Shown piece after piece: positions 40,186 through 51,189 of a DNA stretch of 64,000 nucleotides. Location of the stretch: the NCBI GenBank assembly GCA_963082715.1, contig OY720455.1, positions 63,791,765-63,855,764 of the forward strand, written 5' to 3'. The translations under genes were made by a program, and so were the position numbers. The first letter of the stretch is position 1, and every line of letters starts with the position of its first letter. Below the pieces are notes generated by a model. The model was not told the origin of the DNA. It was given only the letters and a program-made list of their open reading frames with translations, and did not search any database. The DNA is from Harpalus rubripes (Eukaryota > Arthropoda > Insecta > Coleoptera > Carabidae).

Positions 40186-43100
40186 TTTGAAACCATTCTC
40201 AAAGTTGTGAAATTTATTTTAGAACAGCCTAAAATTGTCTAAAATATATTTAGATTGTCTGAAATTTTTTGTAATTATTCCCAAAGGTCTGAAATTTATT
40301 CAAAACTGTCTGACATTTCTTGAAACTATTCTCAATTGCCTGAAATTTATTTAGAACTGTCTGAAAAGGCTTGAAAACATTCTAAAAGACGTAAAATTTA
40401 TTTTAGACAACCTAAAATTGAATTAAATTGGTCTGAATTTTTTTGAAATTATTCACAAAGGTCTGAAATTTATTCAAAACTGCCTGACATTTCTTGGAAC
40501 TATTCTCAATTCTCTGAAATTTATTTAGAACTCTCTGAAATCATTTAAAACCATTCTCAAAGTTATGAAATTTATTTTAGAACAGCCTAAAATTTATTTA
40601 AATTGTCTGAAATATTTTGAAATTATTCCCAAAGGTCTGAAATTTAATCAAAACTGTCTGAAACTCCTTGAAACTATTCTCAAATGACTGAAATTTATTT
40701 AGAACTGTCTGAAAACATTCTTAAAGTTGCAAAATTTATTTTAGAACAGCCTAAAATTGTTCAGAATTTATTTAAATTGTCTGAAATTTTTTTATTCAAA
40801 ACTGTCTGAAACTTCTTGAAACTATTCTCAAATGTCTGAAATTTATTTAGAACTGTTTGGAAAGATTCTCAAAGTTGTGAAATTTATTTTAGAACAGCCG
40901 GAAATTGTCCAAAATTTATTTAAATTGGTCTGATATTTTTTGAAGTTATTCCCAAAGGTCTGAAATATATTTAGAACAGTCTGAAACTATTTAGAATACA
41001 TCCTAACTTTCCAAAAACTTAGAAACAACATCCAGATATCCCCAAAACTTTCAACAAAAGTTTGAGCTCCTTAATTACGATCTTACAGATTTATAAACAA
41101 TAAATATATTCGTTTAAACATTGTTTTACAAAATTCGCAAAAAGCACATACACATCTGTCGGCTCTCAAAATCAACAACAGAATATTTCGAAAACAGCCG
41201 GAAATATCTTGGCGAGAACTTTTGGAACTTACCTAAAATGACAAGAAAAATAATTAAAAAATGGAAATGTTGTGAAGATGATTAATATTTGTCCTAATTA
41301 GATTTAGCGAAGAAGTCTGCAGGACAGATGAGACAGAAAAACTCGGATCATTGTGCCAAAGCGCCACAGCAGCCCTAGAAGAACTCTTCCCGCAAACCAA
41401 ACTCGCAATCCTCATAAAAACATTATTGAAAAAAGAGAGCGCCATGTCACTGAGTCAAGTCAAATCCATTCTCGAATTTTCTTTATGGGGGCCTTCAGAC
41501 GTTGCCCTAGGCGTTCCGATTAAAGAGCGGGAGCTCGCTTTGCAACGCTGGCTGGATTTAGAGAGAGCTACAGTTTTACATGGTTTAGTGGGGACCAGAG
41601 TGCAATTATCGGTGCTGGAAGAATGCCATCTGTTGTTTTTGGTGCGAAGCAGCGCAAAGATGATGTGTGAGGCTTCCTTGCTGCTAGAGACAAATGGGGT
41701 GTCTTAAAATTTGACTGATTGTTTTATATTTCATAAATTTTTATTGGTATACACATCGGACGTTTTCACCAACGATTCTTAAACGTAGACATCGAAATAC
41801 AATAGTATATTGAAGAACGAATGTCATAATTGTCATTTTATTTTGTGAGAAGAATGTTTGGGTAACGTATCTTCCAAAATAATTACTTTAAAAAAAATTG
41901 ATTTGAACATCGGAAAACGGATATCTACGAGCTAAATAATTCTTGAATCAAGAAAGCAATGCTTGATCTGGTGAAAATTTTGAGCTGTGGGCACGGTGTA
42001 GTATTTATAGGGCGCGAGCAGACACGTGACTCGAGCATCCTTGACATCCTAGGAATCAGCTGATTTGTGTGGGCTTGTCATTTTGACAAGAATAATGTCA
42101 ATTTGACAAGACCAATGTTTTGACTTATTTTAATTTTGAACTGTTGAGAAGTTATTATTTTTAATTTCAGGTGTTTTACTGCCTGAAAATTGTATAATAC
42201 TAACATTTTAGCAGTTAAAAATCAAAATAAATCAAAACATTGGTCTTGTCAACGTGACATTGTTCTTGTCAAAATGACATGTGCACACAAATCAGCCGAT
42301 TCCAAGTACGTCAAGGACGCCCGAGTCACGTGTCTGCTCGCGCCCTATAGGGTCCTATAGGGCGCGAGCAGACGCCGTGACTCGAGCGACTTTGACGTGC
42401 TTGGAATCAGCTGATTTGTGTGCACATGTCATTTTGACAAGAACAATGTCACGTTGACAAGACCAATGTTTTGATTTATTTTGATTTTTAACTGCTAAAA
42501 TATTATTTTTTTTAATTTCATCTGTTTTACTGCCTAAAAATTGTAAAATAATAACATTAACGCAGTTCAAAATCAAAATAAGTCAAAACATTGGTACTGT
42601 CAACGTGACATTGTTCTTGTGAAAATGACATGCGCACACAAATCAGCTGATTCCAAGCACGTCAAGGTCGCTCGAGTCACGTGTCTGTTCGCGCCCTATA
42701 GGTGAGTGCACGACGTATTCCAATACATTACGAAGAATGGCTAACTAACTGGGTTAGTTCATACAGTGTGCCGCTAGATGGCAGGTTTTGTTGCGACCAG
42801 GTAAAATAATTAAAATATTAAATTATTCATATATAACGCATAATATTCTATATTTTCAATCATTACCTTTTATTTTTGTCAGATCTATGTATGTATTTTG
42901 TACAAATTCCATACAGAAACGTTTCTATATTTTCAGTAAAATTATAAAACAAATGTCAAATGCACTTGACATTGATACCTGTCAATCAGAAATTTATCTT
43001 AAGGCGATTTCGGGCGACATACCCGTTCACTTCTTCGGATTACTTACGGTTAGTTACGGTATGATATGGTTAATGGTGGCGCCAAAAATCGTTGGTTCAC

Positions 43101-44058
43101 TTGTTGACACCGTGCTTGGTGGTTATGTATATTCTGCGACATTTAAAACTGTCAAAAATAGTGTCTAACAATTAAAATGCACTAACGGAGATAGTTTTTT
43201 CCATATTTGTGCAAAAAAGAGTCAATGAAAATAATGTCACCCTGTTTGACATAAGACCACGACTCCGACTGTTTTGACATTTCGAAAAAGGCATGATAAT
43301 AAGAGATAGAAATAGTGAACAGAGAGCTGACCCGACTCGCAAACCCGTTCAGCTTTGAGCACTGATCCAAGCAACCGTTCACTTGCGGTATGTTGCGTTC
43401 AGGTAGGTTCAGGGCGCTAGGAACAACATACCCGGTATGCTTGGATCAGTGCTCACAGCTGAACGGGTTTGCGAGTCGGGTCAGCTCTCTGTTCACTATT
43501 TCTATCTCTTTTTATCATGTCTTTTTTTGAAATGTCAAAAGTCAAAACAGTCGGAGTCGTGGTCTTTATGTCAAACAGGGTGACATTATTTTCGTTAACT
43601 CTTTTTTAGACAAATATGAATAAACTATCTTTCTTTGTTAATGCATTTTAATTAGGTACGTTCTATCGGTGTCAGAAATATTCCTACTAGAATAAGAATA
43701 TTCTTAAATCAATAGAACGCTCAGTAGCAAATAACTGTCAAGTAAAAAAATAAATACAATAGAACAGTGGCAGTGGTTATGTGTTATTGTTAGTTAACAA
43801 CTAAAGATAACTTTATATGTTTATTTTGGATCTTCAAAATATTTTTATGCAAATATTACAGAGATTATAATTATATAAAAATATATTAAATAATAAAAAT
43901 GTAAAGTAGATAATTTTGTTGAGCATAGTCTACTCTAAACATTCACAAATGTGACAGAAATGTACGCGCGACAGTCAGCTAGTAAAATTTTGAATTTATC
44001 TCCACTCTATATATCTTCCTACCAACGCTTCCACGCTGAAGTTGGAATGATTCGATCT
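40186..44058. repeat. 3,873-bp tandem duplication, copy 2
   Basis: Direct repeat of 36313-40185 at an exact offset of 3,873. It continues into the rest of the MITE at 44059, so copy 2 has the ancestral right flank and copy 1 the ancestral left flank. Confidence 0.93.
41302..41707 (+). CDS. Duplicate terminal exon of the PEAK-like gene (copy 2)
   Basis: This is the same exon as 37429-37834, shifted by 3,873 bp; I see no base difference within it. The acceptor, reading frame and stop are intact, so splicing from exon 8 into this copy would give an identical protein with a different 3' UTR. It may be silent, an alternative last exon, or an artefact of assembling two haplotypes in tandem. Confidence 0.7.
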
Positions 44059-44132
44059 TTTGACGCAAAAGAACGACCATTGATGTTCTACTAGAAGAAG
44101 TAGGAAGATTTCTGACACCAATAGAACGTACC
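43655..44132. mobile_element. GGTACGTTCTAT MITE, complete in copy 2, truncated in copy 1
   Basis: GGTACGTTCTATCGGTGTCA, GAAATATTCCTACTAG is matched by TTCTGACACCAATAGAACGT, ACC, with TA on each side (43653-43654 and 44133-44134). 478 bp. In copy 1 (from 39782) it is cut at the duplication junction 40185. Confidence 0.82.
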
Positions 44133-44138
44133 TATTGT

Positions 44139-44290
44139 CAGACACTAATTTTGACAGTTTTAAATGTCGCAGAATATACCAAGCACGGTGTCAACAAGTG
44201 AACCAACGATTTTTGGCGCCACCATTGACCATATCATACCTGATCCTAAGAAGTGAACGGGTATGTCGCCCGAAATCGCCCTTAGTACCT
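44139..44290. mobile_element. Right arm of the outer inverted-repeat element
   Basis: Inverted match to 39100-39298, ending GGGCGACATAC complement (GTATGTCGCCCGAAATCGCC). Confidence 0.65.
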
Positions 44291-44980
44291 GTTTCTGTGA
44301 TTATAGTGTAGCTGGCTGCCGCTAAATTGCACATTTTGGCAGCTTAAAAAGACTATATTTCTCTTTATTTGATCCATACCTTGTTGTTCATCTTATAGCA
44401 AAACATTTTTTGTCAAATGGTAACGGGCCGCGTTAGCGCCATTTTGTTTCCCAGTTACTTAGCCATCTCAACGCATCTCATGCTCTCACCTATAGATACT
44501 ACACCGTGGCTGTGGGGATGAAAAGTGCGCAGACAGAGAACGCACTAGAAAGAGACAAATAGTTAAGAAGCTGCTGGCAAGGGATTGAAGCCCCCACCAC
44601 AATTTGAAGGCAAAAATTTTAGAAATCGTTGGTGAAATCGACCATTATTGTCAGTTGATATTGTCAGAGTTTTATCAAACAAGTTACCTTAAAAAAGAGT
44701 TAGAACATCGTGTAACGATAACAGTTTTATTTGTCAATATAACAATTGAGTTTTAAGCAGCAACGTAAAATAATTTATATACGTCTTTTTATATTTTTTA
44801 TATTGTAAAATCAGTGCCTAATAAATAAAATATAATAAAAAATGTAAATTATTGCTAAAAACAAATTATTGCTCAAAATATTAGTCCTTAAAAAATAAAA
44901 TTAACAAATAACAGATGAATACAGCTAGTATCCATTTTACAGTACACCCTACTCAAGACTATAAATACATTTTTTTTTGT
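44291..44980. other. Region downstream of the sideroflexin gene
   Basis: No feature recognised. On the minus strand this would hold the sideroflexin 3' UTR; AATAAA-complement TTTATT occurs at several places and cannot be ranked. Confidence 0.35.
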
Positions 44981-45092
44981 TTACAGCCCTTTATTGAAGT
45001 ATAGTTTCTCCGGGATTTTACCACCTGTCTTTTTCTTTAATTTCTCGTAGTTTTCGGGTTCTAGCATAGCCAACGTCGAAGACTTAATATAA
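44981..45092 (-). CDS. Sfxn1-3: Sideroflexin terminal exon 5
   Basis: The acceptor TTTTGTAG ends at 45093, the frame continues from exon 4, and the TAA stop is at 44983-44981. It encodes a hydrophilic tail, STLAMLEPENYEKLKKKTGG, and ends LYFNKGL. The YFNKGL terminus is nearly invariant in sideroflexins and confirms the 3' end. The intron to exon 4 is only 51 bp. Confidence 0.92.
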
Positions 45093-48000
45093 CTACAAAA
45101 AAATATTTTAGTTTTTATTTTTAGTCATAATTATTTTATTTACCATCTCTGTGGGAAGAGCGCACAGCCTGCGGGAACCATGAAGAACAAGCTACAAAAA
45201 AATATATTAAAGTTAATAAAGTCGTGATCGTATTACATACGAGACATATTATACCGAATTAAATTTCTCAAATTAAGTGTTAACAATGGGGTATTCACAA
45301 CTGACACCAAGCGCCATGACATCTGACGGCATAATTTGTAACTGTGTGATTTAGTACTCTGGCTGATTTGACATTAAAACTTGTATAGTAAAAATGAATG
45401 TAAATAAAGGTAAAAGCAAATCTGATTGTTGTTGTACGGTCGTAAGTCATGAAGTGGACTGTCGGCTTTCAAAATTATCGTAACTTCGGTGAAAATATTA
45501 TAGTTATCGCTAGTACAATGAGTACAAAATTAAACTTTGACGGGCGCAATAAAGGGTTTGTATTTCGAATTAAAATATCAATGAAATAAATAAAATAAAG
45601 TTTTTAATGCATTATCTTCGTGGAGGTCATTTTCAATTTCATCAGAAGCCGATTTTAGTAGACCAGTTTGTAAACAGCACAAAATAAATAAAAGAATAGG
45701 TCTTGCTTTTCCCGCAAATTATATACAGTAATATGTTGTGCATTATTACGTTTTCGCCTAACTAAAAAATATACTAGACACATATTTAGTAATGTTCAAT
45801 TTATTAACGTACCTTGGTACCTTTTACAAAACATCTTGAGGTCGGATTTGCGTGCAGAAATCTAACCTTATCCTTATTTTCGCTTAAATATAACGTTTTA
45901 TTTTTTTAATAATGCCTAGTTTATTAAAATACCTTCTATACAAGATTAATCGGTTGGTTTTTTATAAATAATTTTACAAAAATGTGTTATATTTGCAAAA
46001 TTGTATAACACGCCTGCAGAAGTAATACGAATGGCAGTTATATTGTCAATAAATCAAACGCACGTGTAGTTGGCGACGGTGCTGCGACCAACGGTCGTGT
46101 CAGTTGTCAATTGCGGTGCTATGGAATGAGGTCATGCACGATTTTTTATTTTTAACTTTAATCGATAGAGTAATGAAAAATAATAAAAAAATGCAATTAA
46201 AAATGACTTGTTCAAAACGCGCCTGATTTCCTCCGCCTCGTCCCTTGCCCAGTGACGTCAGCGTTTCATCAACGCGGCCATTTTGATTGTCACATTAGGT
46301 TAAACGTCAAAGTGACATTTAAAGATAACCTGAAATTTACGAAAGTAAACATGTCGGTTGAACGCTGTTTTGTGCCATCGTGTCAAAATACTAGCGGAAA
46401 TAGTGAAAAAATATTTTTAATAGTACCGCGTGATACAAAAACTCGGCAACAACTCGAAAAATAGTTACTGTTTGTATTGAAAAATACAGATTTGCAACAA
46501 AGTAACAGTAATAAAATTCTAAGAATACACAAGGAACAACGTAGACAAATGTTAATCAGACGAAAAAGTAAAAACGAATGACTAATGACCAGCAGCTGAG
46601 TGATACGTGGAAAACTTCAAGTCAGATGAAAATTATATTTATAAAAATGAATAGAACGATGTTATATTAATACAGGCTGTCTCACAACTCGCACCCCAGA
46701 GCGAATGAGGAAACACGAGACTGCACTCGGATGTGTAATTTTGAAGAAAAAAAAATTTAGCTTAAAAGATATTCGAGAAAGGACGTCTTAAAATTGACCA
46801 ATCCGAGACCTACACCTTTAACGTGTGTTTGCCGTAAGTTTACGTTACTAGGGTTTTATACAAATCAAATCTTCTTTAAAATGTGTGGGCGACTGTAGTT
46901 TTCGAAAAATGTCAGTGTCAAATTAAATTTGACAAGGTGAATAAAAAAGGCAAATTCTTACCATGTATTCAGCCGCTGATTACTTAGAAATGACAATAAT
47001 ATTTTCGTTTAACACATTTTACACAGCTGCTACAACACGTTGCACTTTACGATATAAATGATGATTTCGGATGACACCTTCGCTAACCTAAATTTGTTGA
47101 CAGTGAAAAGTCAACTCTAAAGTGTCAAAATAACAGTAAGTCAAACAAATTTTGTAACTCACTAGTAGTATTTTTAAAACCTAGCAACCAGTTTTATTTT
47201 GTAATAATATCATCACACCTCAAGATATCCTTCCGGGATTGGTGGATTAAAAAGTCTTGTAACTCCGTTATGCAAGCAGTCGCAAATTATTTTCTTCTAT
47301 TTGTTGGCAACCTATTGTTGTTGGCAAGTGTCAGTTTCGTCTGGGGCGCGAGTTGTGAGGCACCCTGTATGTTTTTCTTTTAGAAATTCTGTGTCGATAT
47401 AACAAGGCTGTATGAAATGAGTCTGAACTTGCAGTGTGAAACGCTGACGTCACAACATGGCTGGTTTTTTGCTACTTTTTAAAAATGTCATACCTTAAAA
47501 CGATTTTATACAACAAAAAATGTAAATAAAAAATAATTTATTCATACAGATCAATAAATTAGACTGTGCTTGTTTGATTTAAACAAAGAAAAACGAACAA
47601 TTTTTTTGCATGACCTCATTTATGCAAAATAGTAACTTTTTCTATGATTTACATCATAATTTGCGTGGGTTTTGCTCATTTCAGGTTGAATATATGCCGT
47701 TAGAATCACAGATGGCGCTAGTAGTTACTACGAGCGTGTGTTTTGTAGTTTCTTTAGTTTCAGAAATATTTTCGCATTTATTAGTATTTTTTATTTATTA
47801 TTAATGTATGTATATATAAAAGACTTTTTGTAGTTATATATTTGTAGTTTCATGCAAATATCAAATGTGTACCACTGTTTGCAGTTTTAATACTCGCCGC
47901 TAGTTAGCGTTTTCTTATTTGAAAATCCCCAAGAACTAGTAAATAAAAATTACTTACAAGCATCCAACGCCCAAAACTTGAATAGGCCCATGTAAGTACG

Positions 48001-51000
48001 TAATCCTCTGCATCCACGGTAATTTCTCCGCCCTTTCCATAATAACTGGAAGGATCGTCATTCCAGGCATGGCCATAATTATCCTGGAAAACACAACCTG
48101 ACTGATACCCTTCACAGCTGCAAACCGCGACTCCGTCACAACATTTCCGTTTTCATCTTGTACTTCAACTCCATTCATTATTTCCGTGTTTCTCATTAGC
48201 GGGATATTGGCGCAATTTGCAGCCGCAACTGCGGCGAAAGGAACATATCGCTAAAAATAAACTTTTAGAATGTTTTTGGAGAATATATTGAAAGTATACT
48301 TGGAAGAACGGACTAGAGCGTTTGGCTAAGAATTGTTTGAAGCCTATCGCGGTCACCATAGCTGAGGCAGTTGCAGAGACGTAACACACCGCTAGCTGAG
48401 TTGTTGTAATTGGTGATTTTGCATTTCGGTTTGTGTAATTTACTAAAGCGTTGAAGGATTGGTTCACCCATTGCCAAAATACGACGGCAGGAACTGTTCT
48501 GCGAATAAAATAACAATATTAACACGTAAAAGTTTAATGGACCTTTTCAATTTAACGGCTATCTCTTTTCATCGCTGCAAATAGTAAGAAAATGGCGCGA
48601 ACAACTGCCAGTTGGGCTGTCAAATGAAACGTCAAAAATATTGCAGTCATTAAAATACCTGTATTCTCAGTGAAAATTTTATTGTTAGACATTTTAGCTC
48701 CAAAAAAAGCTTTTGTAATTTCTTTCGAGAAATTTTTTAAAGTTGTCAAGGATTTTTCTCACATTTTACGTCCAAATTTTTTAGAAACAAACGCCATAGA
48801 TCTCAGTTGTTCTTACTATGCGCAGATCCCCATTGCGCATATCTTCTATCTCTTTAAATTGAAAAAGTCCATTCCTTTCTGAACCTAACCTAATTATAGT
48901 AGGTCGTCGATTTTACTTTCCCTCACCTTTAGGTATTTGGTCAAAAAAATCGATGGTGAGTTTTAATGAATAAGCACGTTTTAAAGTTCTTGGAATATAA
49001 TTTTACTATTTACCTCCCGCCAACTTACATACATAGGCAAAAGAGGTAATGTTATCGGTCCACTATTTTTACAATGTTGTCTGTTTCTATATGTGTGACG
49101 ATTTTTTCGTCCACGATAACATATCAAACTTCCAAAAATATATTAAAATATGATCCAAAACTTCTCAAATTTGGAAACAACAAATTTTGATTATACAGGG
49201 TGCTCCATTTAAGTGCTACACTATTGCTATCTCGAGAAGTATAAGAGATACGAAGTTCGTTAAATTAGCAAACAATTTCTAGATTATATGTCTATTAAAA
49301 TGAACAAAACAAAAAAATTTCTTAAACAGTGGTTCTCAAAATATGGGACCCAACTTTTTAATTTTAAATTAGAACGTACCTTTTTTATTAGCTTATTCAA
49401 TTCAGTATTTTTTTCTGAATTCAACGATATCCATATGTAATACTCTATTATTACAAATTTTTTGGGAAAAATGTAAAATTAATGTATCATTTTTATTTAA
49501 ATATGACTATACAAAGAGTGCTATGGAAAAAACAAATAAATCAGATGAAGATATAATTACAAAACTTTTATAATTTGTGAATAATTATTATTTAAACAAA
49601 ATAAAATACATAAATTATATTAACAATTGTTTTATTGATTTATTTGTTTTTTCCATAGCGCTCTATTTTGTAATAATAGAGCATTACATATGAATATAGT
49701 TGAATTCAGAAAAAAATACTGAATCGAATAAAAAAATAGTTGCCATTTTGAGAACCACTGGTCTAAAAAAATTCTTGTTTCGCTCATTAAAGTAGTCATA
49801 AAATAGAAATTGTTTGCTAATTTAACCGACTTCGTATCTCTTATACTTCTCGAGATAGCAATAGTGTAGCACTTAAATGGAACACCCTGTATATGATAAA
49901 CCGGATGTGGTACTTAACTCTTAAAAGATTTTCCAGGAAAAAACAATAAAATATAATCCAAAATTTCGTATAGCAGATGTTTCTATTTATTAGAACAAAT
50001 TAGAGTTTGTTTACAAACGACCAACCGGAAGTGATTTTAACTATATATGGTAAACCGAATATGGTACTTAACTTGGAGCTCTTAACAGATTTTCCAGGAA
50101 AAAAATTTCGAATTGCAGACTTTTCTATTTATTGGAACAATAAATTAGATTTTGTTTACAAACGATCAACCTATTTTAAACATGGAATTGGCGGGAGAAT
50201 ATGTGCTGGCCACATCAGATTTTTTTTACAATATCTGTATCAAGTATTTTTCTCCTTTTGTACAATCATATTTTTTTTTTTATTTTTTTTTTTTAAGTAC
50301 ATCTACCCAACAGACAGTCTAAAATAGGGCAGGAATATAAATATAATAAACAAAATTAACTGTATGAAGACTTGATTAGAGTGTGGTTATAACTGGTCAA
50401 CCGGAAGTACCCTTATTTGAATTTTTTGTCGAAAAAACAGTGAAGTATATAATTTTTCGACATTTAATGTTATAAATATTAAAGAATATTTTATTCTCTG
50501 TACGATTTGCTGCATTTTTTTTTTCATATAAAAGAACAGTCCTCGTAAAATGAGAATTGTTGATAAAAAATTCCGATAAATTAATTGAGACTACATATAA
50601 CATTCCTTAATCAAAATTTGGATTAAAATCCAGTCGAATTCGGTATGTACACAATTTAATGTATTTTAAAAGTATGTTATTTACAGATCTGGCATATTTC
50701 CAAAAAACAAACAATATAAATTGAAAACTTATGCGAAATGTATAAATATATGCTAGTTTACATAAGATTTGTTTTGTTTATCTATTTACAGAATAGAAAG
50801 TTCAATTTCTAATCTTTAATAATTATTAATATTAGCAAATTTAAAGTGTTTACCATAAAAATAACTTACCTATACCATTGTAGCATAGCACCAGTAACAG
50901 CCATACCCCCAGGAAGCTGAAACGACATCCTTCCGAAAACATTTTGCAAATCTCCCGAATCGGGATGAAACGCGGATTCGTATAACTTTTTAGCGTAAAT

Positions 51001-51189
51001 AATTTGTTCTCTAGTTGTTCCCGGAGGCTCACTTCCTTTTCTGTATTGTTCTACTAATTGTTTAGCTGCGTACAAATCTGAGTCACTACAAAATCCTGTT
51101 CTAGGATCTGTCACCCACATAAAATGTTTAAATCGTCCAACAAAAGTGCTCTGATCCCATAGTGGTTCATCCACATTAATCCTTGACAT
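44981..51189 (-). CDS. Sfxn1-3: Sideroflexin, SFXN1/3 type (whole gene, 5 exons)
   Basis: The exons on the minus strand are 51189-50870, 48498-48300, 48250-47958, 45191-45144 and 45092-44981. They total 972 nt and 323 residues, the normal family length, with all phases consistent. Signature segments in order are HPDSGDLQNVFGRMSFQLPG, FWQWVNQSFNALVNYTNR, VPFAAVAAANCANIPLMR, MPGMTILPVIMER, CALFPQR and the C-terminal YFNKGL. Sideroflexins are multi-pass inner-mitochondrial-membrane proteins; SFXN1 and SFXN3 carry serine into mitochondria for one-carbon metabolism. No cleavable targeting peptide is expected or seen. The gene is head-to-head with the PWWP2-type gene. Assignment to SFXN1/3 rather than SFXN2 rests on overall motif match. 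Confidence 0.93.
45144..45191 (-). CDS. Sfxn1-3: Sideroflexin exon 4 (48-bp micro-exon)
   Basis: Acceptor TTTGTAG precedes 45191 and the donor GTAAAT follows 45144; phases 2 to 2. It encodes LFFMVPAGCALFPQR, matching the conserved CALFPQ segment of sideroflexins. It was found by phase and motif matching, because the exon is too short to appear as an open reading frame. Confidence 0.9.
45192..46125 (-). other. Sideroflexin intron 3, unique part
   Basis: AT-rich, no repeat family recognised before the THAP-bearing relic. Confidence 0.35.
46351..46464 (+). pseudogene. THAP-domain fragment
   Basis: MSVERCFVPSCQNTSGNSEK, IFLIVPRDTKTRQQLEK then a stop. The start C-x4-C and the following F/P spacing resemble the opening of a THAP zinc finger (CxVPxCxN ... 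FxxP). The rest of the domain (W, CxxH, AVPTIF) is absent. Confidence 0.45.
46673..47367. mobile_element. Foldback/TIR element, CAGGCTGTCTCACAACTCGC ends
   Basis: TA-CAGGCTGTCTCACAACTC, GCACCCCAGA is matched by TCTGGGGCGCGAGTTGTGAG, GCACCCTG-TA. TA flanks both ends. 695 bp, non-coding. Confidence 0.75.
47620..47957 (-). other. Sideroflexin intron 3 near the exon 3 donor
   Basis: Nothing recognised. Confidence 0.35.
47958..48250 (-). CDS. Sfxn1-3: Sideroflexin exon 3
   Basis: Acceptor TTTTTAG precedes 48250 and the donor GTAAGT follows 47958; phases 0 to 2. It encodes RYVPFAAVAAANCANIPLMR, a hydrophilic loop (EIMNGVEVQDENGNVV), ISQVVFSRIIMAMPGMTILP and GPIQVLGVGC, covering two or three membrane segments with the conserved N-x-PLMR and PGM motifs. 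The intron separating it from exon 2 is only 49 bp. Confidence 0.92.
48300..48498 (-). CDS. Sfxn1-3: Sideroflexin exon 2
   Basis: Acceptor ATTCGCAG lies at 48506-48499 and the donor GTATAC follows 48300; phases 2 to 0. It encodes TVPAVVFWQWVNQSFNALVN, then YTNRNAKSPITTTQLAVCYV and GFKQFLAKRSSPFFQ, that is, the hallmark NQSFNA-VNYTNR motif and a membrane segment. A MITE (48535-48872) sits about 40 bp upstream of the acceptor. Confidence 0.92.
48535..48872 (+). mobile_element. TTTTCAATTTAA MITE in sideroflexin intron 1
   Basis: TAATGGACCTTTTCAATTTA, CGGCTATCTC ... TTTAAATTGAAAAAGTCCAT. Same family as the cluster at 19.5-20.8 kb. It ends about 40 bp upstream (minus sense) of the exon 2 acceptor. 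Confidence 0.8.
48903..50228 (-). repeat. Dispersed repeat 1 copies in sideroflexin intron 1
   Basis: ACTTTCCCTCACCTTTAGGT at the left and TTGGCGGGAGAATATGTGCT, GGCCACATCAGATTT at the right are the family ends in minus orientation; CACGATTTTTTCGTCCACG-type and ACCGGAAGTG blocks lie inside. A foldback (49196-49889) is nested in it. Confidence 0.58.
49196..49889. mobile_element. Large foldback element, 694 bp with TA flanks
   Basis: CAGGGTGCTCCATTTAAGTG, CTACACTATTGCTATCTCGA is matched almost perfectly by TCGAGATAGCAATAGTGTAG, CACTTAAATGGAACACCCTG. Arms reach to within a few tens of bases of the centre. TA at 49194-49195 and 49890-49891. Confidence 0.82.
50330..50640 (-). repeat. Dispersed repeat 1, fragment
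   Basis: GGTCAACCGGAAGTACCC and AATATTTTATTCTCTGTACG match 55200-55400 in inverted order. Confidence 0.5.
50870..51189 (-). CDS. Sfxn1-3: Sideroflexin exon 1
   Basis: The ATG is at 51189-51187 and the donor GTAAGT reads from 50869; phase out 2. It encodes MSRINVDEPLWDQSTFVGR, the soluble N-terminal region (YAAKQLVEQYRKG, REQIIYAKKLYESAFHPDSG) and the conserved GRMSFQLPG, where the first membrane segment starts. The exon ends at MLQWYR. Confidence 0.93.

Larger units (their letters stand above)
46126..47619. mobile_element. THAP-bearing transposon relic with ATGAGGTCATGC ends
   Basis: ATGAGGTCATGC at 46126 is matched by GCATGACCTCAT ending at 47619. Subterminal AGTGACGTCAGCGTTTCA is matched by TGAAACGCTGACGTCAC. 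A short THAP-like reading frame starts at 46351 near the left end. THAP DNA-binding domains open P-element and Kolobok-type transposases. The interior holds the foldback 46673-47367. It lies in sideroflexin intron 3. Confidence 0.55.
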
